Shown: positions 31,195-43,977, counted from the stretch's first letter. The stretch is DNA of 48,971 nt from Nemertoderma westbladi (GCA_032718475.1 JAUCBJ010004784.1:1-48971); one strand, 5' to 3'. The notes: a model not told the origin generated them from the sequence alone. A program made the numbers and translations.

Positions 31195-34100
31195 TACACT
31201 GTAACGTAAGTAGAGAATCGACATTACTTCACCCGTAGTGTAACGTAAGTAGAGAATCGACTTTACTTCACCCGTAGTGTAACGTAAGTAGAGAATCGAC
31301 ATTACTTCACCCGTATTGTAACGTAAGTAGAGAATCGACATTACTTCACCCGTATTGTAACCTAAGTATAGAGAATCGACATTACTTTACCCGTAGTGTA
31401 ACGTAAGTAGAGAATCGACATTACTTCACCCGTAGTGTAACGTAAGTAGAGAATCGACTTTACTTCACCCGTAGTGTAACGTAAGTAGAGAATCGACATT
31501 ACTTCACCCGTAGTGTAACGTAAGTAGAGAATCGACATTACTTCACCCGTAGTGTAACGTAAGTAGAGAATCGACATTACTTCACCCGTAGTGTAACGTA
31601 AGTAGAGAATCGACATTACTTCACCCGTAGTGTAACAATAGTAGAGAATCGACATTACTTCACCCGTAGTGTAACGTAAGTAGAGAATCGACATTACTTC
31701 ACCCGTAGTGTAACAATAGTAGAGAATCGACATTACTTCACCTGTAGTGTAACAATAGTAGAGAATCGACATTACTTCACCCGTAGTGTAACGTAAGAAG
31801 AGCATCGACATTACTTCACCCGTAGTTTAACGTAGGTAGAGAATCGACTTTACTTCACCCGTTGTGTAACGTAAGTAGAGAATCGACATTACTTCACCCG
31901 TAGTGTAACATAAGTAGAGAATCGACATTACTTCACCCGTAGTGTAACATAAGTAGAGAATCGACATTACTTCACCCGTAGTGTAACATAAGTAGAGAAT
32001 CGACATTACTTCACCCGTAGTGTAACATAAGTAGAGAATCGACATTACTTCACCCGTAGTGTAACATAAGTAGAGAATCGACATTACTTCACCCGTAGTG
32101 TAACATAAGTTGAGAATCAACATTACTTCACCCGTAGTGTAACGTAAGCAAAGAATCGACATTACTTCACCCGTAGTGTAACGTAAGTAGAGAATCGACA
32201 ATACTTCACCCGTAGTGTAACGTAAGCAGAGAATCGACATTACTTCACCCGTAGTGTAAAATAAGTAGAGAATCGACAATACTTCACCCGTAGTGTAACG
32301 TAAGCAGAGAATCGACATTACTTCAGCCGTAATGTAACGTAAGTAGAGAATCGACAATACTTCACCCGTAGTGTAACGTAAGCAGAGAATCGACATTACT
32401 TCACCCGTAGTGTAACATAAGTTGAGAATCAACATTACTTCACCCGTAGTGTAACGTAAGTAGAGAATCGATACTTCACCCGTAGTGTAACGTAAGTAGA
32501 GAATCGACAATACTTCACCCGTAGTGTAACGTAAGCAGAGAATCGACATTACTTCACCCGTAGTGTAACGTAAGTAGAGAATCAACATTACTTCACCTGT
32601 AGTGTAACATAAGTAGAGAATCGACAATACTTCACCCGTAGTGTAACGTAAGCAGAGAATCGACATTACTTCACCCGTAGTGTAACATAAGTAGAGAATC
32701 GACAATACTTCACCCGTAGTGTAACGTAAGCAGAGAATCGACATTACTTCACCCGTAGTGTAACATAAGTTGAGAATCAACATTACTTCACCCGTAGTGT
32801 AACGTAAGTAGAGAATCGATACTTCACCCGTAGTGTAACGTAAGTAGAGAATCGACAATACTTCACCCGTAGTGTAACGTAAGCAGAGAATCGACATTAC
32901 TTCACCCGTAGTGTAACATAAGTTGAGAATCAACATTACTTCACCCGTAGTGTAACGTAAGTAGAGAATCGATACTTCACCCGTAGTGTAACGTAAGTAG
33001 AGAATCGACAATACTTCACCCGTAGTGTAACGTAAGCAGAGAATCGACATTACTTCACCCGTAGTGTAACGTAAGTAGAGAATCGACATTACTTCACCCG
33101 TAGTGTAACGTAAGCAGAGAATCGACATTACTTCACCCGTAGTGTAACGTAAGCAGAGAATCGACATTACTTCACCCGTAGTGTAACGTAAGCAGAGAAT
33201 CGACATTACTTCACCCGTAGTGTAACGTAAGCAGAGAATCGACATTACTTCACCCGTAGTGTAACGTAAGCAGAGAATCGACATTACTTCACCCGTAGTG
33301 TAACGTAAGCAGAGAATCGACATTACTTCACCCGTAGTGTAACGTAAGCAGAGAATCGACAATACTTCACCCGTAGTGTAACGTAAGCAGAGAATCGACA
33401 TTACTTCACCCGTATTGTAACGTAAGCAGAGAATCGACATTACTTCACCCGTAGTGTAACGTAAGCAGAGAATCGACATTACTTCACCCGTAGTGTAACG
33501 TAAGCAGAGAATCGACAATACTTCACCCGTAGTGTAACGTAAGCAGAGAATCGACATTACTTCACCCGTAGTGTAACGTAAATAGAGAATCGACAATACT
33601 TCACCCGTAGTGTAACGTAAGCAGAGAATCGACATTACTTCACCCGTATTGTAACGTAAGTAGAGAATCGACAATACTTCACCCGTAGTGTAACGTAAGT
33701 AGAGAATCGATATTACTTCACCCGTAGTGTAACGTAAGTAGAGAATCGACAATACTTCACCCGTAGTGTAACGTAAGCAGAGAATCGACATTACTTCACC
33801 CGTAGTGTAACGTAAGTAGAGAATCGACAATACTTCACCCGTAGTGTAACGTAAGCAGAGAATCGACATTACTTCACCCGTAGTGTAACGTAAGCAGAGA
33901 ATCGACATTACTTCACCCGTAGTGTAACGTAAGCAGAGAATCGACATTACTTCACCCGTAGTGTAACGTAAGTAGAGAATCGACAATACTTCACCCGTAG
34001 TGTAACGTAAGCAGAGAATCGACATTACTTCACCCGTAGTGTAACGTAAGCAGAGAATCGACATTACTTCACCCGTAGTGTAACGTAAGTAGAGAATCGA

Positions 34101-37100
34101 CAATACTTCACCCGTAGTGTAACGTAAGTAGAGAATCGATATTACTTCACCCGTAGTGTAACGTAAGTAGAGAATCGACAATACTTCACCCGTAGTGTAA
34201 CGTAAGCAGAGAATCGACATTACTTCACCCGTAGTGTAACATAAGTAGAGAATCGACAATACTTCACCCGTAGTGTAACGTAAGTAGAGAATCGATATTA
34301 CTTCACCCGTAGTGTAACGTAAGTAGAGAATCGACAATACTTCACCCGTATTGTAACGTAAGTAGAGAATCGACATTACTTCACCCGTAGTGTAACGTAA
34401 GTAGAGAATCGACAATACTTCACCCGTAGTGTAACGTAAGCAGAGAATCGACATTACTTCACCCGTAGTGTAACATAAGTAGAGAATCGACAATACTTCA
34501 CCCGTAGTGTAACGTAAGCAGAGAATCGACATTACTTCACCCGTAGTGTAACGTAAGTAGAGAATCGACAATACTTCACCCGTAGTGTAACGTAAGCAGA
34601 GAATCGACATTACTTCACCCGTAGTGTAACGTAAGTAGAGAATCGACATTACTTCACCCGTAGTGTAACATAAGTAGAGAATCGATACTTCACCCGTAGT
34701 GTAACGTAAGTAGAGAATCGACAATACTTCACCCGTAGTGTAACGTAAGCAGAGAATCGACATTACTTCACCCGTAGTGTAACATAAGTTGAGAATCGAT
34801 ACTTCACCCGTAGTGTAACGTAAGTAGAGAATCGACAATACTTCACCCGTAGTGTAACGTAAGCAGAGAATCGACATTACTTCACCCGTAGTGTAACGTA
34901 AGTAGAGAATCAACATTACTTCACCTGTAGTGTAACATAAGTAGAGAATCGACAATACTTCACCCGTAGTGTAACGTAAGCAGAGAATCGACATTACTTC
35001 ACCCGTAGTGTAACATAAGTTGAGAATCAACATTACTTCACCCGTAGTGTAACGTAAGTAGAGAATCGACAATACTTCACCCGTAGTGTAACGTAAGCAG
35101 AGAATCGACATTACTTCAGCCGTAATGTAACGTAAGTAGAGAATCGACAATACTTCACCCGTAGTGTAACGTAAGTAGAGAATCGACATTACTTCACCCG
35201 TAGTGTAACGTAAGTAGAGAATCGACATTACTTCACCCGTAGTGTAACGTAAGTAGAGAATCGACATTACTTCACCCGTAGTGTAACGTAAGTAGAGAAT
35301 CGACATTACTTCACCCGTAGTGTAACATAAGTTGAGAATCAACATTACTTCACCCGTAGTGTAACGTAAGCAGAGAATCGACATTACTTCAGCCGTAATG
35401 TAACGTAAGTAGAGAATCGACATTACTTCACCCATAGTGTAACGTAAGTAGATAATCGACATTACTTCACCCGTAGTGTAACGTAAGTAGAGAATCGACA
35501 TTACTTCAGCCGTAGTGTAACGTAAGTAGAGAATCGACAATACTTCACCCGTAGTGTAACGTAAGTAGAGAATCGACAATACTTCACCCGTAGTGTAACG
35601 TAAGCAGAGAATCAACATTACTTCACCCGTAGTGTAACATAAGTTGAGAATCAACATTACTTCACCCGTAGTGTAACGTAAGTAGAGAATCGACATTACT
35701 TCACCCGTAGTGTAACGTAAGTAGAGAATCGACATTACTTCACCCGTAGTGTAACATAAGTTGAGAATCAACATTACTTCACCCGTAGTGTAACGTAAGT
35801 AGAGAATCGACATTACTTCACCCGTAGTGTGACGTAAGTAGAGAATCGACATTACTTCACCCGTAGTGTAACATAAGTTGAGAATCAACATTACTTCACC
35901 CGTAGTGTAACGTAAGCAGAGAATCGACATTACTTCAGCCGTAATGTAACGTAAGTAGAGAATCGACATTACTTCACCCATAGTGTAACGTAAGTAGATA
36001 ATCGACATTACTTCACCCGTAGTGTAACGTAAGTAGAGAATCGACATTACTTCAGCCGTAGTGTAACGTAAGTAGAGAATCGACAATACTTCACCCGTAG
36101 TGTAACGTAAGTAGAGAATCGACAATACTTCACCCGTAGTGTAACGTAAGCAGAGAATCAACATTACTTCACCCGTAGTGTAACATAAGTTGAGAATCAA
36201 CATTACTTCACCCGTAGTGTAACGTAAGCAGAGAATCGACATTACTTCAGCCGTAATGTAACGTAAGTAGAGAATCGACATTACTTCACCCGTAGTGTAA
36301 CATAAGTTGAGAATCAACATTACTTCACCCGTAGTGTAACGTAAGCAGAGAATCGACATTACTTCAGCCGTAATGTAACGTAAGTAGAGAATCGACATTA
36401 CTTCAGCCGTAGTGTAACGTAAGTAGAGAATCGACATTACTTCACCCGTAGTGTAACGTAAGTAGAGAATCGACAATACTTCACCCGTAGTGTAACGTAA
36501 GCAGAGAATCAACATTACTTCACCCGTAGTGTAACATAAGTTGAGAATCAACATTACTTCACCCGTAGTGTAACGTAAGTAGAGAATCGACATTACTTCA
36601 GCCGTAATGTAACGTAAGTAGAGAATCGACATTACTTCAGCCGTAGTGTAACGTAAGCAGAGAATCGACATTACTTCACCCGTAGTGTAACGTAAGTAGA
36701 GAATCGACATTACTTCACCCGTAGTGTAACGTAAGTAGAGAATCGACATTACTTCAGCCGTAGTGTAACGTAAGCAGAGAATCGACATTACTTCACCCGT
36801 AGTGTAACGTAAGTAGAGAATCGACATTACTTCACCCATAGTGTAACGTAAGTAGATAATCGACATTACTTCACCCGTAGTGTAACGTAAGTAGAGAATC
36901 GACATTACTTCAGCCGTAGTGTAACGTAAGTAGAGAATCGACAATACTTCACCCGTAGTGTAACGTAAGTAGAGAATCGACAATACTTCACCCGTAGTGT
37001 AACGTAAGCAGAGAATCAACATTACTTCACCCGTAGTGTAACATAAGTTGAGAATCAACATTACTTCACCCGTAGTGTAACGTAAGCAGAGAATCGACAT

Positions 37101-38048
37101 TACTTCAGCCGTAATGTAACGTAAGTAGAGAATCGACATTACTTCACCCGTAGTGTAACATAAGTTGAGAATCAACATTACTTCACCCGTAGTGTAACGT
37201 AAGCAGAGAATCGACATTACTTCAGCCGTAATGTAACGTAAGTAGAGAATCGACATTACTTCAGCCGTAGTGTAACGTAAGTAGAGAATCGACATTACTT
37301 CAGCCGTAGTGTAACGTAAGTAGAGAATCGACATTACTTCACCCGTAGTGTAACGTAAGTAGAGAATCGACAATACTTCACCCGTAGTGTAACGTAAGCA
37401 GAGAATCAACATTACTTCACCCGTAGTGTAACATAAGTTGAGAATCAACATTACTTCACCCGTAGTGTAACGTAAGTAGAGAATCGACATTACTTCAGCC
37501 GTAGTGTAACGTAAGCAGAGAATCGACATTACTTCACCCGTAGTGTAACGTAAGTAGAGAATCGACATTACTTCACCCATAGTGTAACGTAAGTAGATAA
37601 TCGACATTACTTCACCCGTAGTGTAACGTAAGTAGAGAATCGACATTACTTCAGCCGTAGTGTAACGTAAGTAGAGAATCGACAATACTTCACCCGTAGT
37701 GTAACGTAAGTAGAGAATCGACAATACTTCACCCGTAGTGTAACGTAAGCAGAGAATCAACATTACTTCACCCGTAGTGTAACATAAGTTGAGAATCAAC
37801 ATTACTTCACCCGTAGTGTAACGTAAGCAGAGAATCGACATTACTTCAGCCGTAATGTAACATAAGTAGAGAATCGACATTACTTCACCCGTAGTGTAAC
37901 GTAAGTAGAGAATCGACAATACTTCACCCGTAGTGTAACGTAAGCAGAGAATCGACATTACTTCAGCCGTAATGTAACGTAAGTAGAGAATCGACATTAC
38001 TTCAGCCGTAGTGTAACGTAGGTAGAGAATCGACATTACTTCAGCCGT
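31195..38048. repeat. 39-bp satellite array, about 175 units, with higher-order structure
   Basis: The plus-strand unit begins ACTTCACCCGTAGTG and continues with AACGTAAGTAGAGAATCG. Variants include CATAAG or CGTAAGCAG in the middle, CAATACTTC instead of CATTACTTC, 36-bp units lacking three bases (ATCGATACTTC), and +2-bp units (AAGTATAGAG) near the left end. Marker variants such as GTAGATAATCG recur at about 35452, 35996, 36853 and 37591, showing multi-unit higher-order blocks. The unit is 13 codons long and open on the minus strand. Confidence 0.98.
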
Positions 38049-38201
38049 ACCTTCAGACTGGTAAAAAGCTAGGCCTACTGGTGAGGCCCGATAGGCTGAA
38101 ACGGCACCGTACTCGCATACAAATATACAACTCTGGTTGAAAAGAAACAACTGACGTCGTCGATCCACATTTTTGACTACTTCTGAAGGAAACACCATCA
38201 T
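31827..38201 (-). other. 2124-codon open frame across the 39-bp satellite
   Basis: The minus strand is open throughout with a 13-residue repeat (MSILYLRYTTGEV and variants such as LSILCLRYTTGEV and MLILNLCYTTGEV). It is preceded by about 55 non-repeat residues starting MMVFPSEVV. Openness follows from a stop-free unit of 39 (or 36) bases, so it need not be a gene. Substitutions among units are mostly amino-acid changing, there is no splice or promoter evidence, and the leading residues fall in a SINE-like sequence (38056-38260). I regard it as non-coding unless transcripts show otherwise. It is listed because every length variant inside this span preserves the frame, whereas the flanking satellite parts contain frame-breaking units. 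Confidence 0.25.
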
Positions 38202-38260
38202 ATTATTTATTGCAGTTACATTATCAGCTCCAGCTCAACCCTAATTCATGTACCTAACAT
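38056..38260 (+). mobile_element. SINE-like sequence, diverged copy
   Basis: GACTGGT...CTACTGGTGAGGC...GATAGGCTGAAACG matches the body of the tRNA-like copy at 46549-46597, and ATTGCAGTTACATTATCAGC...CTCAACCC at about 38211-38242 matches the region right of that copy (46678-46710). The box B segment is degenerate. It abuts the satellite at its left. Confidence 0.5.
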
Positions 38261-38770
38261 TTTCTATTTTTATTTTATTGGATCCCAAATGATCTACAGT
38301 ATAGACTATCAGGACATCATTATATTACCACATCTACAGTACAACGTAGTAGATCCTTCTTCGCTCCTTGATCAATGAGATTCAATGACTCCCATGCCAA
38401 TAATGGCACGGGATCATGTTGAACAGACTCAACCTAAATTTGAATATATTTTGTAGCCTAATATCGATTGCTGACTCCACCATGGCTGCTTTCATAGAAT
38501 TAATTTACACGAATAAATCTCACAAAGATTAGCAATTTCTTCTGTGCAGTATAGCAACAGAAGATTATTTAAACGCGAAATTTATAAGAAGGTAAAACAC
38601 GTTTGCATTACGCGTTTGCGACGCGTAAGGCCAATATTACATAACTATCTTTGTTGAACTGTTATGTTATTTTGTACGAGTAACTATTACTTAGTCCAAG
38701 GACTGTTATAAGGTGTCCGAGGCGAAGCTGACCCCCCACAACTTTTCTACAAATCTTTATCATAATATGA
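38261..38770. other. Non-coding interval
   Basis: No gene, repeat or element end recognised. Confidence 0.4.
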
Positions 38771-38779
38771 TAAAGAAAA

Positions 38780-39080
38780 AACATTTATTTTTTTGAAAAA
38801 AAATTTATTTTTTTGAAAAAAAATTTATTTTTTTGAAAAAAAATTTATTTTTTTGAAAAAAAATTTATTTTTTTGAAAAAAAATTTATTTTTTTGAAAAA
38901 AAATTTATTTTTTTGAAAAAAAATTTATTTTTTTGAAAAAAAATTTATTTTTTTGAAAAAAAATTTATTTTTTTGAAAAAAAATTTATTTTTTTGAAAAA
39001 AAATTTATTTTTTTGAAAAAAAATTTATTTTTTGGAAAAAAAAATTTATTTTTTTGAAAAAAAAATTATTTTTTTGAAAA
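38780..39080. repeat. 20-bp A/T minisatellite, about 15 near-perfect copies
   Basis: The unit AAATTTATTTTTTTGAAAAA repeats with almost no variation except in the last three units. It is probably recently amplified or prone to assembly compression. Confidence 0.95.
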
Positions 39081-39093
39081 ATATAATGATAGG

Positions 39094-39378
39094 GTGCTGA
39101 ATGTAGAACGTGCATCATTTACTCCTCTCGTTTTTACCTCTAGCGGTGCTGCAGGACCTGAGTGTGGCCGATTTTTAACGCATCTTGCTGGTCGTCTGGC
39201 GGAGAAGCGTGACTCCACATATTCATCGGTTGCACATTGGTTGCGATGTCGACTTTCCTTCAGCATACTCCGTACAACTGGGCTTTGCCTTCGAGGTCAC
39301 CGTAGTCCTCTTTCCTATACCACCGTGCCAGCAGAGGATCCGCGGCTTACTTCCAACCTATGCCCCTCTTTTTCCTAA
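39094..39378 (+). pseudogene. C-terminal fragment of a retroelement reverse-transcriptase protein
   Basis: A 94-codon frame contains ERASFTPLVFTSSGAAGPE and, further on, SVAHWLRCRLSFSILR then CLRGHRS. From memory of the family, the SFTPLVF / WLRCRLSFSLLR / C-[IL]-RG pattern ends reverse-transcriptase polyproteins that are abundant in cnidarians and other invertebrates. It starts directly after the 20-bp A/T array and carries no catalytic part. Two further frames (to 39541) continue open but are not recognisable. Non-functional fragment. Confidence 0.55.
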
Positions 39379-39544
39379 ATGTTTTAAGGGGTGCGGCGAT
39401 CGAAAGGTGATGAAAAGTTACTGCGACACGATGCCTACGGATAGGAACCGCATAATATACCTCAACAATCTCGCTAATTCGCTGCGTCCAAGCAGAACAT
39501 ATCGTAGTGAAGTATACTGTGAGGGTGTCAGACTCTTGATATGA

Positions 39545-39965
39545 TGAGAAGATATTTTGTTGAAAAAAATTTTAAATTTACAAAAAAAAAATTTTTTTGG
39601 TTAGGGGCCTAAATGTTTTTTTGAAAATTTTACAACATTTTTTTTTAATAGTTCATTAACAATATTAATAGTTTCAAAGTGTTAAAAGTTTGATAAAAAG
39701 CCGAATAACATTGACCTGCCTAATTATATAGCAAGAATTGCTATGATATTATTAACCTTTTCAATTTTTTTTAAAAACAAAATTATTTTGAAAAGAGCTA
39801 CCCGAATCACCTTCACATAAATCGCTATAACTTTTTGTTGGAAATAGATATTGAGACACCGTTTTTTTGTTAAAATCTCTGTAAAATTCTGCATCTCATA
39901 GGCCTAATAACTCAAAATCAACCTCCGGTAACATAAGGTCCCTCCCTTTTCTCGTAGCCAGCCAC
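39545..39965. other. Non-coding AT-rich interval
   Basis: Many A- and T-runs. No gene or element end recognised. Confidence 0.4.
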
Positions 39966-40347
39966 ATATTGCTTGAAATTTTAAACACTACTAGTTCCAC
40001 TCACCGCACCTTCGATGTCCACCGGAATTTTCGATCTTGCGATGGCCTGCAGCGAACAATACTTCTTACAATCTTTGAACGCCTATATTTCAGCTGTTTC
40101 TCAACGACATTCAGATATTGTTACATATTTGGAATCCTTGCAACGCAAGCTTTCTATTGATATGATTACGACTAATGCGAAGAATGCCCTCGATACGGCG
40201 GGTGCGATTTCGCAAAAGATACTTTTTTAAAACGCTTATGAAAAAAATTTACAGGCAAAATCGAAAATGCAGGTTTCATCGACATGCAGGTTTCGTGGAC
40301 ATCGACAGTGAGTGGAACTAATAGTGTTTCAAATTTCAAGCAATATA
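39966..40347. mobile_element. Small inverted-repeat (foldback/MITE) element enclosing a short ORF
   Basis: The left end reads ATATTGCTTGAAATTTTAAA, and the reverse complement of the right end reads ATATTGCTTGAAATTTGAAA. Similarity continues through TAGTTCCACTCAC and TCGATGTCCAC, about 50 bp in all with small gaps. The enclosed 280 bases hold an ORF at 40015-40230. No target duplication was identified. Confidence 0.65.
40015..40230 (+). CDS. Short ORF inside the inverted-repeat element (71 aa), unknown
   Basis: MSTGIFDLAMACSEQYFLQS... continues with an amphipathic, helix-like composition (AYISAVSQRHSDIVTYLESL, then TAGAISQKILF). The start codon lies within the element's inverted-repeat tail. 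No family recognised. The protein-like composition makes it more than a random frame, but it may be a captured gene piece. Confidence 0.35.
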   Translation: MSTGIFDLAMACSEQYFLQSLNAYISAVSQRHSDIVTYLESLQRKLSIDMITTNAKNALDTAGAISQKILF

Positions 40348-43300
40348 ATAAGATTTTTAGGGGGTGTCTGTTTCATCAGAAAATGAAACTATAATGCGGG
40401 TCCTGGTGTGAATTTTTTTTTAATATATAATATATATTTGTAATTTTTTATTTCAAATAATTAAAATTAAAATATATGTCAGTGTATATATGCGAAATGT
40501 AGAAAACTAGCTGCATAAAAAAAGTCAAGTTAAAACAGGAAAACAGGAAGGTTAAAAGTTAACTTATATGTCGATCGATGTTAATCGATTTTTGTTAGTC
40601 GTTTGTAATAACTATTTATATTCTTGTGTGTAAAGTAGCACTTTACAGTGCGTTGATTTGAATGGCTTTGTTACACGAACGAATGTTAGTGAGTGAGTGA
40701 AAATAAAGCCACGAGGATCAGAACACTGTAAAGTACTTTGCAACAAGTATGTATGTAGTTTTATTCCAAAATTTTAACATTACGAAATGATTGTACATAT
40801 ACATCATAAGTAATAGAAACTGCACATATTATATTAGTTGCTGTATAAATAAATGTAAAAATGACATAAATTATGTTATAAATAAGTTAGCTTATATTTA
40901 TTGTGGCGTTTTGGCTGGTTATATGTATATCAAATAGCTGTTAACTACTGTACTTAAATACGAACTACAAATCCGTAACTTTGTACACAATTAAATGGAA
41001 AATCATAAAAAAAAAAAAAAAATGAAATGAAACGAAACGAAAATATATATTATTGTTATGATTCAGTTTTATAATCAACTGTATAATTCCAGTCGTCCAT
41101 ATGCGTTGACGTCCAGGTGGGATCAAACTACAGACAATAATATATTAGTTTTTATACGGTACTGTTGAGCACAGTGACTTCAGATAATTTGAATATTGAC
41201 ATTTATATGAGGCCGTAAATAGCTGACATTAAAGGTATGAGGTGGTATTTCCAGGCCTACCTTTTATCTGAGCCGCTAGCGGTTTTAGAGCGCCAGACTT
41301 CCAAGCAAACAGTCAAGACGTAATATTATCTTAATAATAATAATACTTCAGGTCAGTAATGGTTGACCGATGCGCCTGTAAATAGCCTCTCGTCAACAAG
41401 TCAACCCCACCGACTAGCGGTACTGGCTGTTTTTGCTGACGGGGCTCTGTCGAACAACGCGTCCCTGATAGCAGTAAAGGGGGTCTCTTTATTGAGGGGC
41501 AGTATTATTATTGCCGCGGAACTGCCCCAACTCATCACCTCTCCCACTCCCGCTCTCCGACGAAAATGAACATAAAATCAACACACACCAACCCGCTACC
41601 CTACCCCACACCGCGACACCTACCCACACCTACGATCTGAAAGATTGTACCCAATACAAAAAAACAGGATAAGTTGAATCATACAACTAAAGCGGTAAGC
41701 TTGCAAGACGAATGCATGATTCACTGAGAATATCGGTCATAATCTCACTTCATGCAATACTGTACATATTGTACAAAACTTTTACTAAAATAATTGCAAT
41801 GCTCACTCACCTATCATTTCGCCGAGTGTCAATACATACTCTTACATACTCATGCATGTTAAAAATTAAGGTAAATGGTACTGTACAAATCTGACTAATA
41901 CTGGGATTGTAATTCATCTAGCATGATATAAACTAACGAACAAATTGGCAATTATTATGACTGATATTTACTTCCTTTTCATGTATATTTTTCAGAAATA
42001 TTTCAAATGCATTGATTTACATATTTTCAGGCCCTCCCCTTCATCCCATTTTACCAAATTTTTACTTTCACGGATTTTAAGTTCCATGCGGTATAGGGTT
42101 CCGCAACTTTTAGTGGCAACACTAGAGACATCTAACCCAGGGTAGGGTATTCCTTAAATACCCCCTGTAGGTGTTGGGCTGGGCTCCTATGGGTAAGATA
42201 CAGCATAGCGCACTACCCAACTAACAAATTTCCACTAAATCTTCCACTTTCTTCTCTAAAACGCTCAAACGACCGTCCCAACTTCAGAAAAACAGAATAA
42301 AATTGGATTAGTTAGTAATAAATACTATTACTATTTAATAAAGGTTCTATACCTATAATGATAACGGACAATATCTCTACTAAATACCCAACAAAACAAT
42401 CCATCTAAGCACTTATTCCCAATTAACAGATTACAATTACATCTCACTATACCACATCAAAAATCAATGTCACATCACCACTGCCATTTCATTACATTTA
42501 TAATGATATCAACAACCCAAAGACCATTTGCTATCATCTCATTGATAAAGCGCGATTTTATTGATGGAGATAAAATTATACCCCGTTATATTGAATATTC
42601 ACTAAGCATCAACCTGAAAAGAACAAACCAACAACATCTATTTGAAATTTTTTAAAACGAATAAACATGTCAACGTTGATTTATGACTCCAGCTAATGGA
42701 CTATAAACAAACACCAGTGACTCTCGGATTACAGACCTTCCAACCACCACCCAATGCTCCCATTCCTACACCATTAATGAAACACTCATAACCGACCACC
42801 CAAATAGATATATATGTATACTGTATATATATATACAGTACATGTGTATATTTCATTAGAAACAGACTTAAACTAATTATAATCTAATTGAATAAAATAC
42901 TCCTAAATTCGTCTATAAATTTATTGACGGGTTGATGTCCTGTAAATTAATGTTGCTCAGCTAATTTGAGGATCTTCTATTATACCACCAGCACACATCC
43001 CTGCCACACAATGACTTCTTTGTGGTGCAAATGGTGGTGACATATGGCTACATGCCGTAGTCATCAGAAATATATCTTTTGAAATTAAATATTGGCCATA
43101 AAGTGGCTGACTCATTTTCCTGTAGCTAATTATTCCTGAGTTAAAGTTGATCCATTTAAATATCAACATGGATCTAGTAGATTATTAATTTAGCTGTATT
43201 GATAAATATTTATGCAATGCGTAAATAACACATATCACCGAATATTTAGAAACGTCTCCAGTGAAACCAATACGTCCCCATTAAGAAAGCTCACCAGCAG

Positions 43301-43730
43301 CAGAGGACCAAGAAAATTTGTTTTACAATTATTAATATTATTGATTGTTATTTCATGAGCACCCAATTCAAATGGAAGAATCGACTTCGGAAGAGTTTTA
43401 TTTATTTTACGATTGTGCTGCACACATCCAGAGATGTTGTGCCCAGGCCACGAAATTAAGAAAAAACTTTTCTAAATTTTTTCCTTCCAAGCAAAATTTA
43501 TCTACAATTTTGAATTGCTATAACTAACGAATAATTATTGGAAAGATATTTTCATCGCTTGTCGTACTCAACGCAAGGTAAGCGAAAAGACAACGGTAAA
43601 TAAAGAATGTGATAGTTCGACTAACTACTGTAGGCCTATGCTGTCATATAATGGCGATAAGTCCTATATAACAAACAGTAAATGTACATCGTATTTGAAG
43701 TAAAAAATGCAGTACTCTTATTCCGAGACA
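40348..43730. other. Long interval without recognisable gene
   Basis: AT-rich. Noted items: an inverted pair around GCACTTTACAGTG (about 40638) and CACTGTAAAGTAC (about 40724); a poly(A) run at about 41007-41023; and a more GC-rich patch at 41360-41640 with a 68-codon frame (NSLSSTSQPHRLAVLAVFAD...) that looks protein-like but matches no family I know. A short TATACTG/TATA palindrome lies at 42812-42840. No exon structure could be supported. Confidence 0.4.
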
Positions 43731-43977
43731 GGGGGGAAAACTGGTCGGAAATCCCATCTTGGCGAATTAATATCCCTCCTCAATGTTAAATTCTCAATTT
43801 AGGGAAAGGGGCAGCTTACAGAGGCACGTTATTTTAACCAAAACAATAAACTAAACACAATAGAACAGGTTACAGTTTTATTTTTATGAGTAATCAGCCT
43901 TTACTTGCGTCGAATTTCCCCTGGAAAGGGATAAATATTTATTGCGTCCAGTCCCCCCCCCCCCCCCCCCCCCCCCC
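43731..43977. mobile_element. G/C-run MITE, copy 1
   Basis: It starts GGGGGGAAAACTGGTCGGAAAT and ends ATTGCGTCCAGT followed by about 26 C. The ends are inverted repeats of the GGGGGAACTGGACGCAAT type. The interior shares CCCATCTTGGCGAATT, CCTCAATGTTAAATT and CAGGTTACAGTTTTATTTTT with copy 2. The C-run is an expanded terminal repeat. Confidence 0.7.

Noticed and set aside
31827-38201. Giant repeat protein as a confident host gene
   Set aside because: The open frame follows from a stop-free 39-bp unit. There is no promoter, splice or conservation evidence, and unit changes are mostly non-synonymous.
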